From: a virus
Direction: 5' to 3' (one strand)
Length of the DNA stretch: 36,502 nt
Virus record (IMG/VR): IMGVR_UViG_3300049432_000207
Location: 1 to 36,502 of that record
Shown: positions 1-6,933 of the stretch, in pieces
How the letters are laid out: each line of letters starts with the position of its first letter
Position numbering within the stretch: position 1 is the first letter of the stretch
Program-made: the position numbers and the translations under genes
Notes under the pieces: generated by a model
Database searches by the model: none
The model's input: the letters and a program-made list of their open reading frames with translations, nothing else
What the model was told of the DNA's origin: nothing

Positions 1-147
1 TCAGGCCCTCCAGCAAATCCGGTAGCGGTTGGAATGAATGACGTGCCAGCGGTCCTCCTTGTAAATCAGCAGCCTCCCGGAACCAGTGACGGCGACCGTA
101 GCCGGCGGCAGAATGCGGTTTTCCTCCGTGTCGAACACTTCGAACAT
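1..147 (-). CDS. Small hypothetical protein, 48 aa
   Basis: I do not recognise this protein. It is short and beta-rich, with a hydrophobic core (PATVAVTGSGRLLIYKEDRW) that looks like a small strand-turn-strand fold. The start at 147 is chosen over a longer frame because a strong AAGGAGG Shine-Dalgarno site lies just upstream on the minus strand. The stop codon falls on the first bases of the window, so the gene is complete. It is divergent from the small membrane protein at 255. Function unknown. Confidence 0.65.
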   Translation of the reverse strand: MFEVFDTEENRILPPATVAVTGSGRLLIYKEDRWHVIHSNRYRICWRA

Positions 148-254
148 GCTTCCTCCTTGTGAACTGACTTCAGATGTCAGGGCGCAAGGAAGGGTGGTTT
201 GGAGAGGGGCTTGACACGGGGTGTAATGTACGCGGCCCTTGGGAGGGGTCATTT

Positions 255-380
255 ATGGATCTTCAGCAGCTGACCACCTATGGCCCTTGGGTAGCCGCCT
301 TCGCGGGTGTCGTTACTGTCGTGAAATTGCTGATTTCAAACAGATACAGGTTGAAAATTGACTTGGGGCCTAAGGACTGA
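255..380 (+). CDS. Single-pass small membrane protein, 41 aa
   Basis: A 41-residue protein with one predicted membrane segment (WVAAFAGVVTVVKLLI, about residues 12-27) and a short basic/polar tail. The ATG at 255 is preferred over the upstream one at 174 because it follows a purine-rich GGGAGGGG site and because the upstream extension is not protein-like. It could be a phage-encoded envelope peptide, but nothing shows its role. Confidence 0.5.
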   Translation: MDLQQLTTYGPWVAAFAGVVTVVKLLISNRYRLKIDLGPKD

Positions 381-416
381 GGCGAACATACGGCGAATGT
401 GGTACCCTCTCGCCCC

Positions 417-707
417 ATGCCGGTTCGGGTCTGCACTGTGAGCTTCAAGAGCGTCACGGGCATCTCTCATAGCGTGGAAGTCGAGGCGGAAACCCTCTAC
501 GAAGCGGCCGGTCTGGGCCTGGCGAGGTTGAGGAAGGACGGTTGGATTGAAGGCCTAGGGCCTGGAACGAGGCTCGAGATTACTGTTCGCGAGCCGGCGA
601 CGCAACACACGCTGACCGTCCAGCAGGTTCAACGCTGGGTGAACAGCATCACCACCAGCCCCGCGGAGGTTTTGCGACGCTCGAGGGTCAAACAGTTACT
701 CGGTTGA
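417..707 (+). CDS. Conserved hypothetical protein, 96 aa
   Basis: The protein opens with PVRVCTVSFKSVTG and contains SVEVEAETLYEAAGLGLARL and a C-terminal TSPAEVLRRSRVKQLL. From memory this pattern matches a widespread family of about 95 residues of unknown function, found in many Acidobacteriota and related genomes; this was not searched. The start at 417 is preferred to 399 because the family begins MPVRV. It has an N-terminal alpha/beta part and a C-terminal helix. It converges with the coiled-coil gene at 709..876. It may be host-derived cargo. Confidence 0.7.
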   Translation: MPVRVCTVSFKSVTGISHSVEVEAETLYEAAGLGLARLRKDGWIEGLGPGTRLEITVREPATQHTLTVQQVQRWVNSITTSPAEVLRRSRVKQLLG

Positions 708-708
708 T

Positions 709-876
709 TCAGGCGTTACGGCGGACCGTCGTATCTAGCTTTTCAAGCTTCTCTTTCAATAATTTCACTTCAGCACGGAGGTCCGTGTTTTCCCGCGTAT
801 CAAGATTCGCGTGACCCCACAGTTGATTAACCTTCTCCTCAAGCTCGGTTAACCGTTCTTCGACAGTTTTTCCCAC
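709..876 (-). CDS. Short coiled-coil protein, 55 aa, GTG start
   Basis: Reading the minus strand from a GTG at 876 gives VGKTVEERLTELEEKVNQLW followed by a second heptad-rich stretch (TDLRAEVKLLKEKLEKL). Almost the whole protein is predicted coiled coil, so it is probably an oligomer. An AAGGAG site seven bases upstream supports the GTG start. The gene fills the gap between two plus-strand genes, with two bases between its stop and that of its convergent neighbour. Role unknown. Confidence 0.65.
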   Translation of the reverse strand: MGKTVEERLTELEEKVNQLWGHANLDTRENTDLRAEVKLLKEKLEKLDTTVRRNA

Positions 877-909
877 GTCGTTCTCCTTCAGCCCGCCATT
901 CTACAGCAA

Positions 910-1095
910 ATGAACAACCCTTTCTTCGTCTGGGCAGAACCCCTGCTCCTGGACGACCTCCAACTCCGCGATTACTACCTCGCCGGCCAGACCCCGCCTG
1001 ACCCGCACTTTGACCATGTCCTGGGGTTTTACTGGATGCTGTATGAGCTGGAATGTGAGGCGGGGCTGCTGGATGGCTACGAGATGGAGTGGTGA
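910..1095 (+). CDS. Acidic hypothetical protein, 61 aa
   Basis: A small acidic protein rich in aromatic residues (FYWMLYELECEAGLLDGYEMEW at the end, read in parts). It has no signal peptide or known motif. There is no clear Shine-Dalgarno site before the ATG. The stop codon abuts that of the minus-strand membrane protein at 1096. Biased, protein-like composition supports a real gene, but the evidence is modest. Confidence 0.5.
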   Translation: MNNPFFVWAEPLLLDDLQLRDYYLAGQTPPDPHFDHVLGFYWMLYELECEAGLLDGYEMEW

Positions 1096-1260
1096 CTAAC
1101 CCTGTGGTCCCACGCTCAGCGCCAGGCCGACGATAAGAATTAATGAACCAAGGAATATGACCAGGCCGAGGGCCGCCAGTGCTGCCTGAACCGGATGTTC
1201 TTCACGAACTGCTAGAGGCTTATAGAAATTGTAGCGCCTTCCTTTGTATTGATATTTCAT
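1096..1260 (-). CDS. Single-pass small membrane protein, 54 aa
   Basis: The minus-strand frame starting at 1260 encodes a basic, tyrosine-rich N-terminus (MKYQYKGRRYNFYKP) and then one long hydrophobic helix (LAALGLVIFLGSLILIVGLA, about residues 28-48). The positive-inside rule predicts a cytoplasmic N-terminus. No Shine-Dalgarno site is visible; the leader is AT-rich. It ends exactly where the 910..1095 gene ends. Function unknown. Confidence 0.6.
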   Translation of the reverse strand: MKYQYKGRRYNFYKPLAVREEHPVQAALAALGLVIFLGSLILIVGLALSVGPQG

Positions 1261-1320
1261 ATGTTATGATTTAAGTAAGCTTAATTGCTTCGGGAAACGA
1301 TGCCTGCGCAGGCTACCCCG

Positions 1321-1611
1321 TCAATGGGCATATAATGCCCGCAGTCGCTTCTGTTCTGTCTTGTAAGCGACACTTGCCGCCTTCCACAGCTTCTGACGAT
1401 ACCGGCGGAACGGCTTGGATTCTTTGACTGCCTTCTCCAACTGCTCTCGGTGACACCGCAGGTTTGCGGCATCGAACTGAATGCACTTGTAGTTGATACA
1501 GAACTGAAACCATTCCACCCCCACTGGATAATCATGAATGTTCAATTCTGTTTTCGCTGGTGATCCGCATTTTAAGCAGACCTCTGGGTAATCAGTTAGT
1601 TTGATTTCCAT
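1321..1611 (-). CDS. Cysteine-rich, probable zinc-binding protein, 96 aa
   Basis: Cysteines at 12, 15, 38, 43 and 53 form a CxxC pair followed by a spaced second pair (FCINYKC), the layout of a small zinc ribbon. The C-terminal half is strongly basic and helical (KPFRRYRQKLWKAASVAYKT), which fits nucleic-acid binding. The ATG at 1611 follows an A-rich leader without a Shine-Dalgarno site. It lies in a run of minus-strand small genes (1096..2291). The exact role is unknown. Confidence 0.65.
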   Translation of the reverse strand: MEIKLTDYPEVCLKCGSPAKTELNIHDYPVGVEWFQFCINYKCIQFDAANLRCHREQLEKAVKESKPFRRYRQKLWKAASVAYKTEQKRLRALYAH

Positions 1612-1622
1612 TTTAATTTTTT

Positions 1623-1638
1623 AATTGCTATGATTTAG
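1623..1638 (+). promoter_or_regulatory. AT-rich site resembling the 5900 promoter
   Basis: AATTGCTATGATTTAG here matches AATTGCTATACTGTAG at 5900..5915 in 13 of 16 positions. Both contain an extended -10 box, TGCTATGAT here. In this copy a plus-strand transcript would run antisense to the minus-strand genes at 1746..2291, so it may be a regulator-binding site and not a promoter. Confidence 0.3.
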
Positions 1639-1745
1639 TGGATAGTTGCTGGCTGTTGATTATCCCGTGAGGGTCTCTCACTTTGACAGGATTCGCACAT
1701 CCGCCATCCAACGTCGTATTCGCCTGCGTTTGGAGACCGATTATT

Positions 1746-1901
1746 TCAGCTACTGTGCGCATTTGTAGCACCAGCTAACTCTTTCTGAACCAGATAATCA
1801 ATCGCTCGACTCTTAGAAGGAAGGCCGTGGTCTGACAGTTTCCTGTCCTTCGCAATCTTCTGTAGCCCTGCCTTGGTCTCCCTCGCGATTGTTATTTTCA
1901 T
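1746..1901 (-). CDS. Ribbon-helix-helix-like small protein, 51 aa
   Basis: The minus-strand frame from 1901 reads MKITIARETKAGLQKIAKDR, then a polar turn and a second helix (SRAIDYLVQKELAGA). A short beta strand followed by two helices is the plan of ribbon-helix-helix DNA-binding proteins such as Arc. Length (51 aa) also fits. The upstream site is only a weak GAAAAG. If the assignment is right, it would be a regulator of the adjacent early genes. This is inferred from pattern only. Confidence 0.5.
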   Translation of the reverse strand: MKITIARETKAGLQKIAKDRKLSDHGLPSKSRAIDYLVQKELAGATNAHSS

Positions 1902-1912
1902 TACTATTCTTT

Positions 1913-1987
1913 TCATTCGTATACTGTTGTGTTAATAAATTCGCACCCTTCTATCTCCAGCCCTGTGTCCTCTGTGTAGAAAGTCAT
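1913..1987 (-). CDS. Possible 24-aa ORF
   Basis: A minus-strand ATG frame (MTFYTEDTGLEIEGCEF and seven more residues) lies between the stop of the 2010..2291 gene and the start of the ribbon-helix-helix-like gene, with 22 and 11 bases of spacing. Its position in a tight same-strand run is the only support. It may be a leader peptide or chance. Confidence 0.25.
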   Translation of the reverse strand: MTFYTEDTGLEIEGCEFINTTVYE

Positions 1988-2009
1988 GTCGCGAGGACAG
2001 CGGTGTGGC

Positions 2010-2291
2010 TTACTCCATGTCAGGATAGCCACCGCGACTAACAGGCAGATTGTAATAATTGTCAGGAATCGTGTCATAAGAGCGAGCCTTCACAGAATCC
2101 GCAGCGATAGCCTCTAAAGTATTCTTGGCCACTACACCGTGAATCCCATTTGAATTAACGAACTGATAGTTGAGATTGAACGAGTGAAACGCGAACCAGA
2201 CCACACCCACTACTGATACCCACTTAACCAGTTTCCAAGTTCGATGGCTGTGCAGAATGCGAAGCCAGAACGGAGCTTCAGTTAAGAACAT
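2010..2291 (-). CDS. Single-pass membrane protein, 93 aa
   Basis: One hydrophobic helix (LVKWVSVVGVVWFAFHSFNL, about residues 21-40) follows a basic N-terminal stretch, and a polar C-terminal domain of about 50 residues follows. Orientation by charge would place the C-terminal part outside the cytoplasm. An AAGGA site lies nine bases upstream of the ATG. It is the first gene of a minus-strand run diverging from the terminase. No family recognised. Confidence 0.6.
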   Translation of the reverse strand: MFLTEAPFWLRILHSHRTWKLVKWVSVVGVVWFAFHSFNLNYQFVNSNGIHGVVAKNTLEAIAADSVKARSYDTIPDNYYNLPVSRGGYPDME

Positions 2292-2352
2292 ATGTTTGTT
2301 TCCTTGTTTATTTTATCGCCGACCTTTTATACATAAATTGTACGCCCATACG

Positions 2353-2415
2353 CCCCTGCTGTACAGACCTATGAAATTGGCTAACCTAAGCCAACAGGGG
2401 TTGAAGTTATCCACA
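2353..2415. promoter_or_regulatory. Nested inverted repeats and DnaA box before terminase
   Basis: CCCCTG (2353..2358) pairs with CAGGGG (2395..2400) around an inner hairpin, TTGGCT (2377..2382) with AGCCAA (2389..2394). CTGTACAG at 2359..2366 is a perfect palindrome. A perfect DnaA box, TTATCCACA, follows at 2407..2415. The region separates divergent transcription units and touches the terminase small-subunit gene, a usual place for pac/cos sites. It could serve packaging, replication or regulation; the sequence alone does not decide. Confidence 0.5.
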
Positions 2416-2438
2416 ATGATTAATTGATTTTCGCTCGA

Positions 2439-2753
2439 ATGGCAAAAGGCGGACTAAGACCAAACGCTGGCCGGAAGAAGGCCAACCATACGATACAGGC
2501 CGAAGCCTTGAGAGCTTACTGGGTTGCTGAATACATCAAACGCAAGTCAGAGATAGTCAAGGCGACTTTAGATAAGGCCGTAACCGGTGATGTGCCGGCA
2601 ATCAGGGAAGCTAATGAACGTGCCATGGGCAAAGTGAAGGAGACGACCGAACTCGTAGGAAAGGACGGCAAAGATTTGTTCCCGGTGCCGATTTTAACCA
2701 ATATGAATGTTTCAACTCACGACCGCGACAAGGAGAATAAGCCAGCTCAATAA
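2439..2753 (+). CDS. Terminase small subunit (probable)
   Basis: The N-terminus MAKGGLRPNAGRKK is the typical opening of many phage small terminase subunits (GGxRPGAGRK), and the rest is helical and charged. Small subunits recognise the packaging site and load the large subunit. At 104 residues it is short but within range. The ATG at 2439 is preferred to 2424 because of that motif. No Shine-Dalgarno site is present. It overlaps the large-subunit gene by 47 bases in another frame. Confidence 0.8.
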   Translation: MAKGGLRPNAGRKKANHTIQAEALRAYWVAEYIKRKSEIVKATLDKAVTGDVPAIREANERAMGKVKETTELVGKDGKDLFPVPILTNMNVSTHDRDKENKPAQ

Positions 2754-3942
2754 ACGCATCCGCGCCATCCAGGGCGGAACATCCGCCAGCAAGACCGTTT
2801 CAATCCTTCTGCTTCTCATTCACGCCGCGCAGAGCGACACCTCACCCACCCTCACCAGCATCGTCTCGGAATCCATCCCACATCTCAAGCGCGGAGCAAA
2901 ACGCGACTTCGAGAACATCATGAAGGAGCATCGGTACTGGAAGGATGCCTGCTGGAATGCCACGGATTCGATTTACGTCTTTGAGACCGGCAGCCAGATT
3001 GAATTCTTCTCAACTGACAACGGCGACAAGCTCCGAGGCGCCAGGCGCGACAGATTATTCATAAACGAAGCGAACAATGTCCCATTTGAAGCATTCCAAC
3101 AACTTGAAGTCAGAACCAGAGAATACATATTCCTCGACTGGAACCCCACAACTGAGTTCTGGTTTTATACGGATGTTCTTGGCAAACGCGATGATGTCGA
3201 CCACATCATCATTACTTACCGCGATAATGAAGCCCTCGACCCCGCTATCATCCGGTCGCTCGAGCAGCGCAAAGGCAACAGGCAGTGGTGGCAGGTCTAC
3301 GGTGAAGGGCTCCTAGGTGAAGTCGAAACTCGCATCTATCGGGGCTGGAATGTCATTGATGAGATCCCTCATGAAGCCAGGCTGGAACGATATGGTATGG
3401 ATTTCGGTTATAGCAACGACCCGGCCGCTATCGTAGCTATTTACTATTACAACGGCGGTTACATCTGGGATGAAATTGCATATCAGAAGGGGCTACTTAA
3501 CAATCAGCTGGCCGCCATCATCCAGAATCAGCCTGTCAGTATAGTTATTGCCGACAGCGCCGAACCCAAGTCGATAGATGAAATGCGCTCCTACGGCATT
3601 ACCGTGCTGCCCGCCAACAAAGGCAAAGGGTCTGTGCTCCAGGGCATCCAGTGGGTCCAGCAACAGAGAATCTCCATCACCAAGCGCTCGATAAACCTCC
3701 TGAAAGAGTACCGCAACTACGTCTGGATTACCGATAAGGACGGCCGGATCATCAACGAACCAATCGACATTTACAACCACGGCATGGATGCAGGTCGCTA
3801 TGGAATGGAAAGCCTCAAACCCAAGGAAGACCCCGCATCACTTTACAAACAACCCGCCTGGGAGTCGGAGAACGCATTTTTCGATGCAGCTCCGCCCGCG
3901 GATACATCGTTCAAGATAACCTCTAAATTTAATAATAAATGA
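2707..3942 (+). CDS. Terminase large subunit
   Basis: The ATP-driven DNA packaging motor and nuclease. Walker A is GGTSASKT (residues 23-30); Walker B with the catalytic glutamate is LFINEA (117-122, E121); the coupling motif is LDWNPT (143-148). The C-terminal RNase H-like nuclease shows the three expected acidic positions: D232 in GMDFG, D283 in ADSAEP and D361 in HGMDAG. The 411-residue length is typical. It overlaps the small-subunit gene upstream and shares ATGA with the portal gene downstream, so the three are translationally coupled. Confidence 0.96.
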   Translation: MFQLTTATRRISQLNKRIRAIQGGTSASKTVSILLLLIHAAQSDTSPTLTSIVSESIPHLKRGAKRDFENIMKEHRYWKDACWNATDSIYVFETGSQIEFFSTDNGDKLRGARRDRLFINEANNVPFEAFQQLEVRTREYIFLDWNPTTEFWFYTDVLGKRDDVDHIIITYRDNEALDPAIIRSLEQRKGNRQWWQVYGEGLLGEVETRIYRGWNVIDEIPHEARLERYGMDFGYSNDPAAIVAIYYYNGGYIWDEIAYQKGLLNNQLAAIIQNQPVSIVIADSAEPKSIDEMRSYGITVLPANKGKGSVLQGIQWVQQQRISITKRSINLLKEYRNYVWITDKDGRIINEPIDIYNHGMDAGRYGMESLKPKEDPASLYKQPAWESENAFFDAAPPADTSFKITSKFNNK

Positions 3943-5894
3943 CACTCACCAAAGAAGAACAAGACAAGCTAGCCAAGCAGCTCCGACAGGAGTATCAGGC
4001 CGGCTTAGACTTCCGGCTAAGAAGAGAAAAGGCTTGGAAACAGGCAGAGGATCAGTATTTTAATCGTGTAACCAAGTCGCTGAAGCAGCGATACAACGTG
4101 CCAGTGCCAATCATCCCTGGCTTCGTCGAGACCCTGCTGTCCAAGATTGACGACCCGCCAGCGCTGAAGTTCGACCCTCGGGAGGAAGCAGATTACAAGG
4201 CCACGATGAAGGCCAATTCGTTCTACCAGGCTGAATCAACAGCCGAGGACCACGATTGGGACCTCATCGACCTGGACGCCAAGAAGCAGGCAATCCTGTA
4301 TGGTCGGGGTATCAAGAAGTTCTTTTCTGAATCGGAGCCTGAATACAAATCCAATTTGGAAGTTGTGGACGTCTATGATTTCTATTGTGATCCCATTGGC
4401 GGTGGCAACCTCGAGAAACACAGATTCGCCGGCCAAGACAATATCTTCCGCACCAAGCAGGAACTTAAAGCTGGTGCTGAATCAGGGCTATACGAGAAGA
4501 CCGCAGTTGAGAAGCTAATCAACGCTACGTCTGCTGACAGGCTGGTCGACAACGACAACGTTTACCGGTCCAAACAATCCCGCATGATGGCTTTGGGCAT
4601 GGACGGCATCACGTTTAACTTCGCCGGCCAAGACCTGTATAAGTTTATTGAAGCTGGCACGATGTGGAACGGCCAGCGTTATTACGTCCTATTTAATTAC
4701 GAAACAGGAGCAATCATTCGCTGTGCTCCCCTCAAAGAAGTCTTTAAAAGCAATCTCTGGCCTTGGGTTTCCTGGGCTACACATCGCGACATCTTCAACT
4801 TCTGGAGCAAGGCACCAGTCGACGACATCCTCCCTTTGGCCGAAATGGTCAAAACCTTGGTCAACCAGGAGCTCGACAACCGCCAGAAGAAGAACTGGGG
4901 CCAAAGGGCATATGACCCAGAAGTCTTCCCTGAACCCTCGCAGCTCGAATGGCGCCCTGATGGCCTCGTCCGCATGAAATCCGGCTCCTCGAGAGTCCAG
5001 CGCATCGACCAGGCGGTCTACAGCTTCGAGACCCCTGAGTTGAAAGGCACCATCGACATGGTCGCCTGGATTGACGGCATTATCGGCCAGAAATCCGGCG
5101 TCACCGCAGACACCCAAGGCTCGAGCAAAGAAGACAAGGTTGGCATTTACTACGGCAACATGCAGCAAGTTGCTGACCGCTTAGGCCTGTACAACAAGTC
5201 TTATCAGAAGGCTTGGGCTGCTATCGGTCGACGATACCTGTGGGGCCTCTTCGAACATCTGCGAAGTCCACAAGCGGTCCAAATCATTGGCGAGAAGGGC
5301 AATGAGTGGGACGAAATCGTCCGCATGGAGATCTCACCGTACTGGAACATCAAGGTGGAAGGCGGCAACGCCCAGATGGCCGCTGATGAGGTCAAGAAAC
5401 AGAAACGAGCCGAGGCTCTTTCTGCATTCACAATCCAAGAACTGGCTGTGGTATCCCCAAAATGGCTGGCCGAACAACGTCTGCGTAATGCCGAATTCCC
5501 TGAAGAAGAACTGAAGTCAGCGTTCGACATTCAGGGTGATGCCGACAAGGAGCTCATGAGCGAAGCATCAATGGCAATACAGGAAATCATCGCCGGCAAA
5601 CAGCCGAGGCCCAATCGTGGCGCGACACCGGCTTTCGTCCAAAAGATCCTCGATTACGCCACTGACAACACGGATAACGACGATGCGCTGTTCGCAGCTC
5701 TCATCGCTTACGCCCAGCTCCACAAGCCGATAATTGCCGAGAATATGGCTCGTAAGGCTTCGATGATGATGGCAACGAGTGGAGTACAGATGCCAGGTAT
5801 GACGCCCGCCCCAATGGCTCCTGCAGCTGCACCGAATACCTTTGGTGGCACTGCATCAGCCAGCCAACAAGTAAGCCCTAACATTGCAGCTTAG
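3939..5894 (+). CDS. Portal protein (head-to-tail connector)
   Basis: This 651-residue protein sits directly after the large terminase subunit, and its size matches podovirus portals, the dodecameric ring through which DNA is packaged. The N-terminus is helical and charged, the middle carries VVDVYDFYCDP and ELDNRQKKNWGQRAYDP, segments of a kind common in portals, and the C-terminus ends in a Met/Ala/Pro-rich low-complexity tail. The ATG overlaps the terminase stop (ATGA). The stop TAG is followed at once by an in-line TAA. Confidence 0.9.
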   Translation: MTLTKEEQDKLAKQLRQEYQAGLDFRLRREKAWKQAEDQYFNRVTKSLKQRYNVPVPIIPGFVETLLSKIDDPPALKFDPREEADYKATMKANSFYQAESTAEDHDWDLIDLDAKKQAILYGRGIKKFFSESEPEYKSNLEVVDVYDFYCDPIGGGNLEKHRFAGQDNIFRTKQELKAGAESGLYEKTAVEKLINATSADRLVDNDNVYRSKQSRMMALGMDGITFNFAGQDLYKFIEAGTMWNGQRYYVLFNYETGAIIRCAPLKEVFKSNLWPWVSWATHRDIFNFWSKAPVDDILPLAEMVKTLVNQELDNRQKKNWGQRAYDPEVFPEPSQLEWRPDGLVRMKSGSSRVQRIDQAVYSFETPELKGTIDMVAWIDGIIGQKSGVTADTQGSSKEDKVGIYYGNMQQVADRLGLYNKSYQKAWAAIGRRYLWGLFEHLRSPQAVQIIGEKGNEWDEIVRMEISPYWNIKVEGGNAQMAADEVKKQKRAEALSAFTIQELAVVSPKWLAEQRLRNAEFPEEELKSAFDIQGDADKELMSEASMAIQEIIAGKQPRPNRGATPAFVQKILDYATDNTDNDDALFAALIAYAQLHKPIIAENMARKASMMMATSGVQMPGMTPAPMAPAAAPNTFGGTASASQQVSPNIAA

Positions 5895-5911
5895 TAATTA
5901 ATTGCTATACT
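5884..5911 (+). promoter_or_regulatory. Promoter with extended -10, likely leaderless
   Basis: TTGCAG (5884..5889), a 16-base spacer and TATACT (5906..5911) preceded by TG at 5903..5904 form an extended -10 promoter. Only seven bases separate the -10 box from the ATG at 5919, so the mRNA should start at or very near the start codon. It overlaps the end of the portal gene. Confidence 0.55.
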
Positions 5912-5918
5912 GTAGGTA

Positions 5919-6269
5919 ATGAATACTGATTTAGAAAGATTAAAAGAACTGGTTATGGGCGAAGGCTTCGATGCCGAATCCCGCGACGAGGTTCTGAAGA
6001 TAGAAGCCGCGTTACAAGAAGCAATCGCCGCCGGCAAACTGGCCGACCATCCCGCCATCAAGACTTACCTGGACTGGATATACAAAGAAATCCTCGAGTG
6101 CAAGGAAATGCTGTCGGAAGACCAAAGTTTAGACGAGAAGGCGCGTAGCCGACTGTTTGAACGAATCAAGCAGTGCAAACAGACCCTGAGAGCATTTGGG
6201 GGCAGACGTGAGGACATTGAGCTGTTAATTAAACAGAAATTAGCCCATGCTACCAGCCAGACTGCGTAA
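5919..6269 (+). CDS. Helical hypothetical protein, 116 aa
   Basis: An almost entirely helical, charged protein (KLADHPAIKTYLDWIYKEIL; SRLFERIKQCKQTLRAF). The position between portal and scaffold suggests a head-assembly or minor virion role, but no family is recognised. The start follows the -10 box at 5906..5911 by seven bases with no Shine-Dalgarno site. Its 3-prime end overlaps the next gene by 23 bases in another frame. Confidence 0.75.
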   Translation: MNTDLERLKELVMGEGFDAESRDEVLKIEAALQEAIAAGKLADHPAIKTYLDWIYKEILECKEMLSEDQSLDEKARSRLFERIKQCKQTLRAFGGRREDIELLIKQKLAHATSQTA

Positions 6270-6504
6270 TTGGCTTAACGGCCCCCTCCACATCCTCAAG
6301 ACCCGCCAGAACGTCGTCATCATCCAGCTCTACCCCAAACAGCGAGTGGTATCCGTCTCCTACAAAGGAGACATCAAGAAGGGCCACTTCGCAGACAATT
6401 CCATCAAGAGCATGCTTAAAGGCGGTATGGAGTTCCAAGAGAACGCCGAACAGGTCCTGGGAGCAGTAGGTAAATTACTTGAACAATTAACGAACAAACA
6501 ATAA
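6247..6504 (+). CDS. Hypothetical protein, 85 aa
   Basis: A small alpha/beta protein: an N-terminal basic helix, two or three beta strands (NVVIIQLYPKQRVVSVSYK) and a C-terminal amphipathic helix (AEQVLGAVGKLLEQL). It overlaps the gene before by 23 bases and the gene after by one base, so the three small genes between portal and scaffold form one translational unit. No Shine-Dalgarno site is seen. Role unknown. Confidence 0.7.
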   Translation: MLPARLRNWLNGPLHILKTRQNVVIIQLYPKQRVVSVSYKGDIKKGHFADNSIKSMLKGGMEFQENAEQVLGAVGKLLEQLTNKQ

Positions 6505-6740
6505 TGCCACGAGGTAAGAAGAATCCAACAATTGAAGACATTGAAAAGCAAGGTCAAGTCGGCACACTTGCTGAGGTTGCAATTTATCAACCAGGTGAAC
6601 CACTGTTGACCGACCACGTCGACATCTACGATGAAGCTAACCAGTTTGTCCGGACTTATTCCTTTGCTGACCACGGTGTAAACTTCGCTGACCTGGCCGA
6701 CCAATTCATCGCCGGCCATCCGAAGTGTCATAAACAATAG
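6504..6740 (+). CDS. Hypothetical protein, 78 aa
   Basis: A small protein with a basic N-terminus (MPRGKKNPTIEDIEKQG) and an acidic remainder. The start codon shares a base with the preceding stop (TAATG). It is the last gene before a hairpin cluster and terminator at 6764..6866, which closes the packaging operon. No family recognised. Confidence 0.7.
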   Translation: MPRGKKNPTIEDIEKQGQVGTLAEVAIYQPGEPLLTDHVDIYDEANQFVRTYSFADHGVNFADLADQFIAGHPKCHKQ

Positions 6741-6763
6741 TTCCTTCCCTCACTCACAACTAA

Positions 6764-6818
6764 AGACGCCAGATCACTTGAGCCTTAAACGTTTGGGCTG
6801 AAGGTCTGACTGGCGTCT
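6764..6818 (+). repeat. Long stem-loop, 55 nt
   Basis: AGACGCCAG (6764..6772) is perfectly complementary to CTGGCGTCT (6810..6818). Inside, ACTT/AGGT and AGCC/GGCT add two further short helices around a palindrome, AAACGTTT. It sits directly downstream of the packaging operon and ahead of a terminator. It may be a processing site or a second terminator-like element; there is no U-run after it. Confidence 0.6.
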
Positions 6819-6839
6819 CTCCTTCGGCCTCTACGTTTA

Positions 6840-6866
6840 GCGCTCATTCGAGCGCTTTTCTTGTTT
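6840..6866 (+). terminator. Rho-independent terminator
   Basis: GCGCTC, loop ATTC, GAGCGC, then TTTTCTTGTTT: a six-base-pair GC stem and U-rich tail. It separates the packaging operon from the scaffold/capsid operon. Confidence 0.8.
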
Positions 6867-6908
6867 AATCCGACAAACCAAAACGGATTCTTGGCCTGCA
6901 TTGGCCAA
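6867..6908. promoter_or_regulatory. Two inverted repeats before the scaffold gene
   Basis: AATCCG (6867..6872) pairs with CGGATT (6884..6889), and TTGGCC (6891..6896) with GGCCAA (6903..6908). TTGGCC is also directly repeated at 6901. They lie between the terminator and the scaffold start and may be operator or leader structures. Confidence 0.35.
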
Positions 6909-6933
6909 CCCAAAGAATTAACCGAAAGACAAC

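Noticed and set aside
211-229. TTGACA with TAATGT as a promoter
   Set aside because: The spacing is only seven bases; no -10 box exists at 16-18 bases.
1640-1745. tRNA-like segment around GGATTCGCACATCC
   Set aside because: The apparent T-arm has a six-base loop and no acceptor, D or anticodon arms could be paired on either strand.
1640-1745. In-frame 37-codon extension after the stop of the ribbon-helix-helix-like gene (minus), containing a CxxC
   Set aside because: It has no start codon except an internal ATG for 21 residues; TGA read-through has no other support.
4689-5168. 159-codon minus-strand frame inside the portal gene
   Set aside because: An antisense shadow of a strongly supported gene; long because of codon bias.
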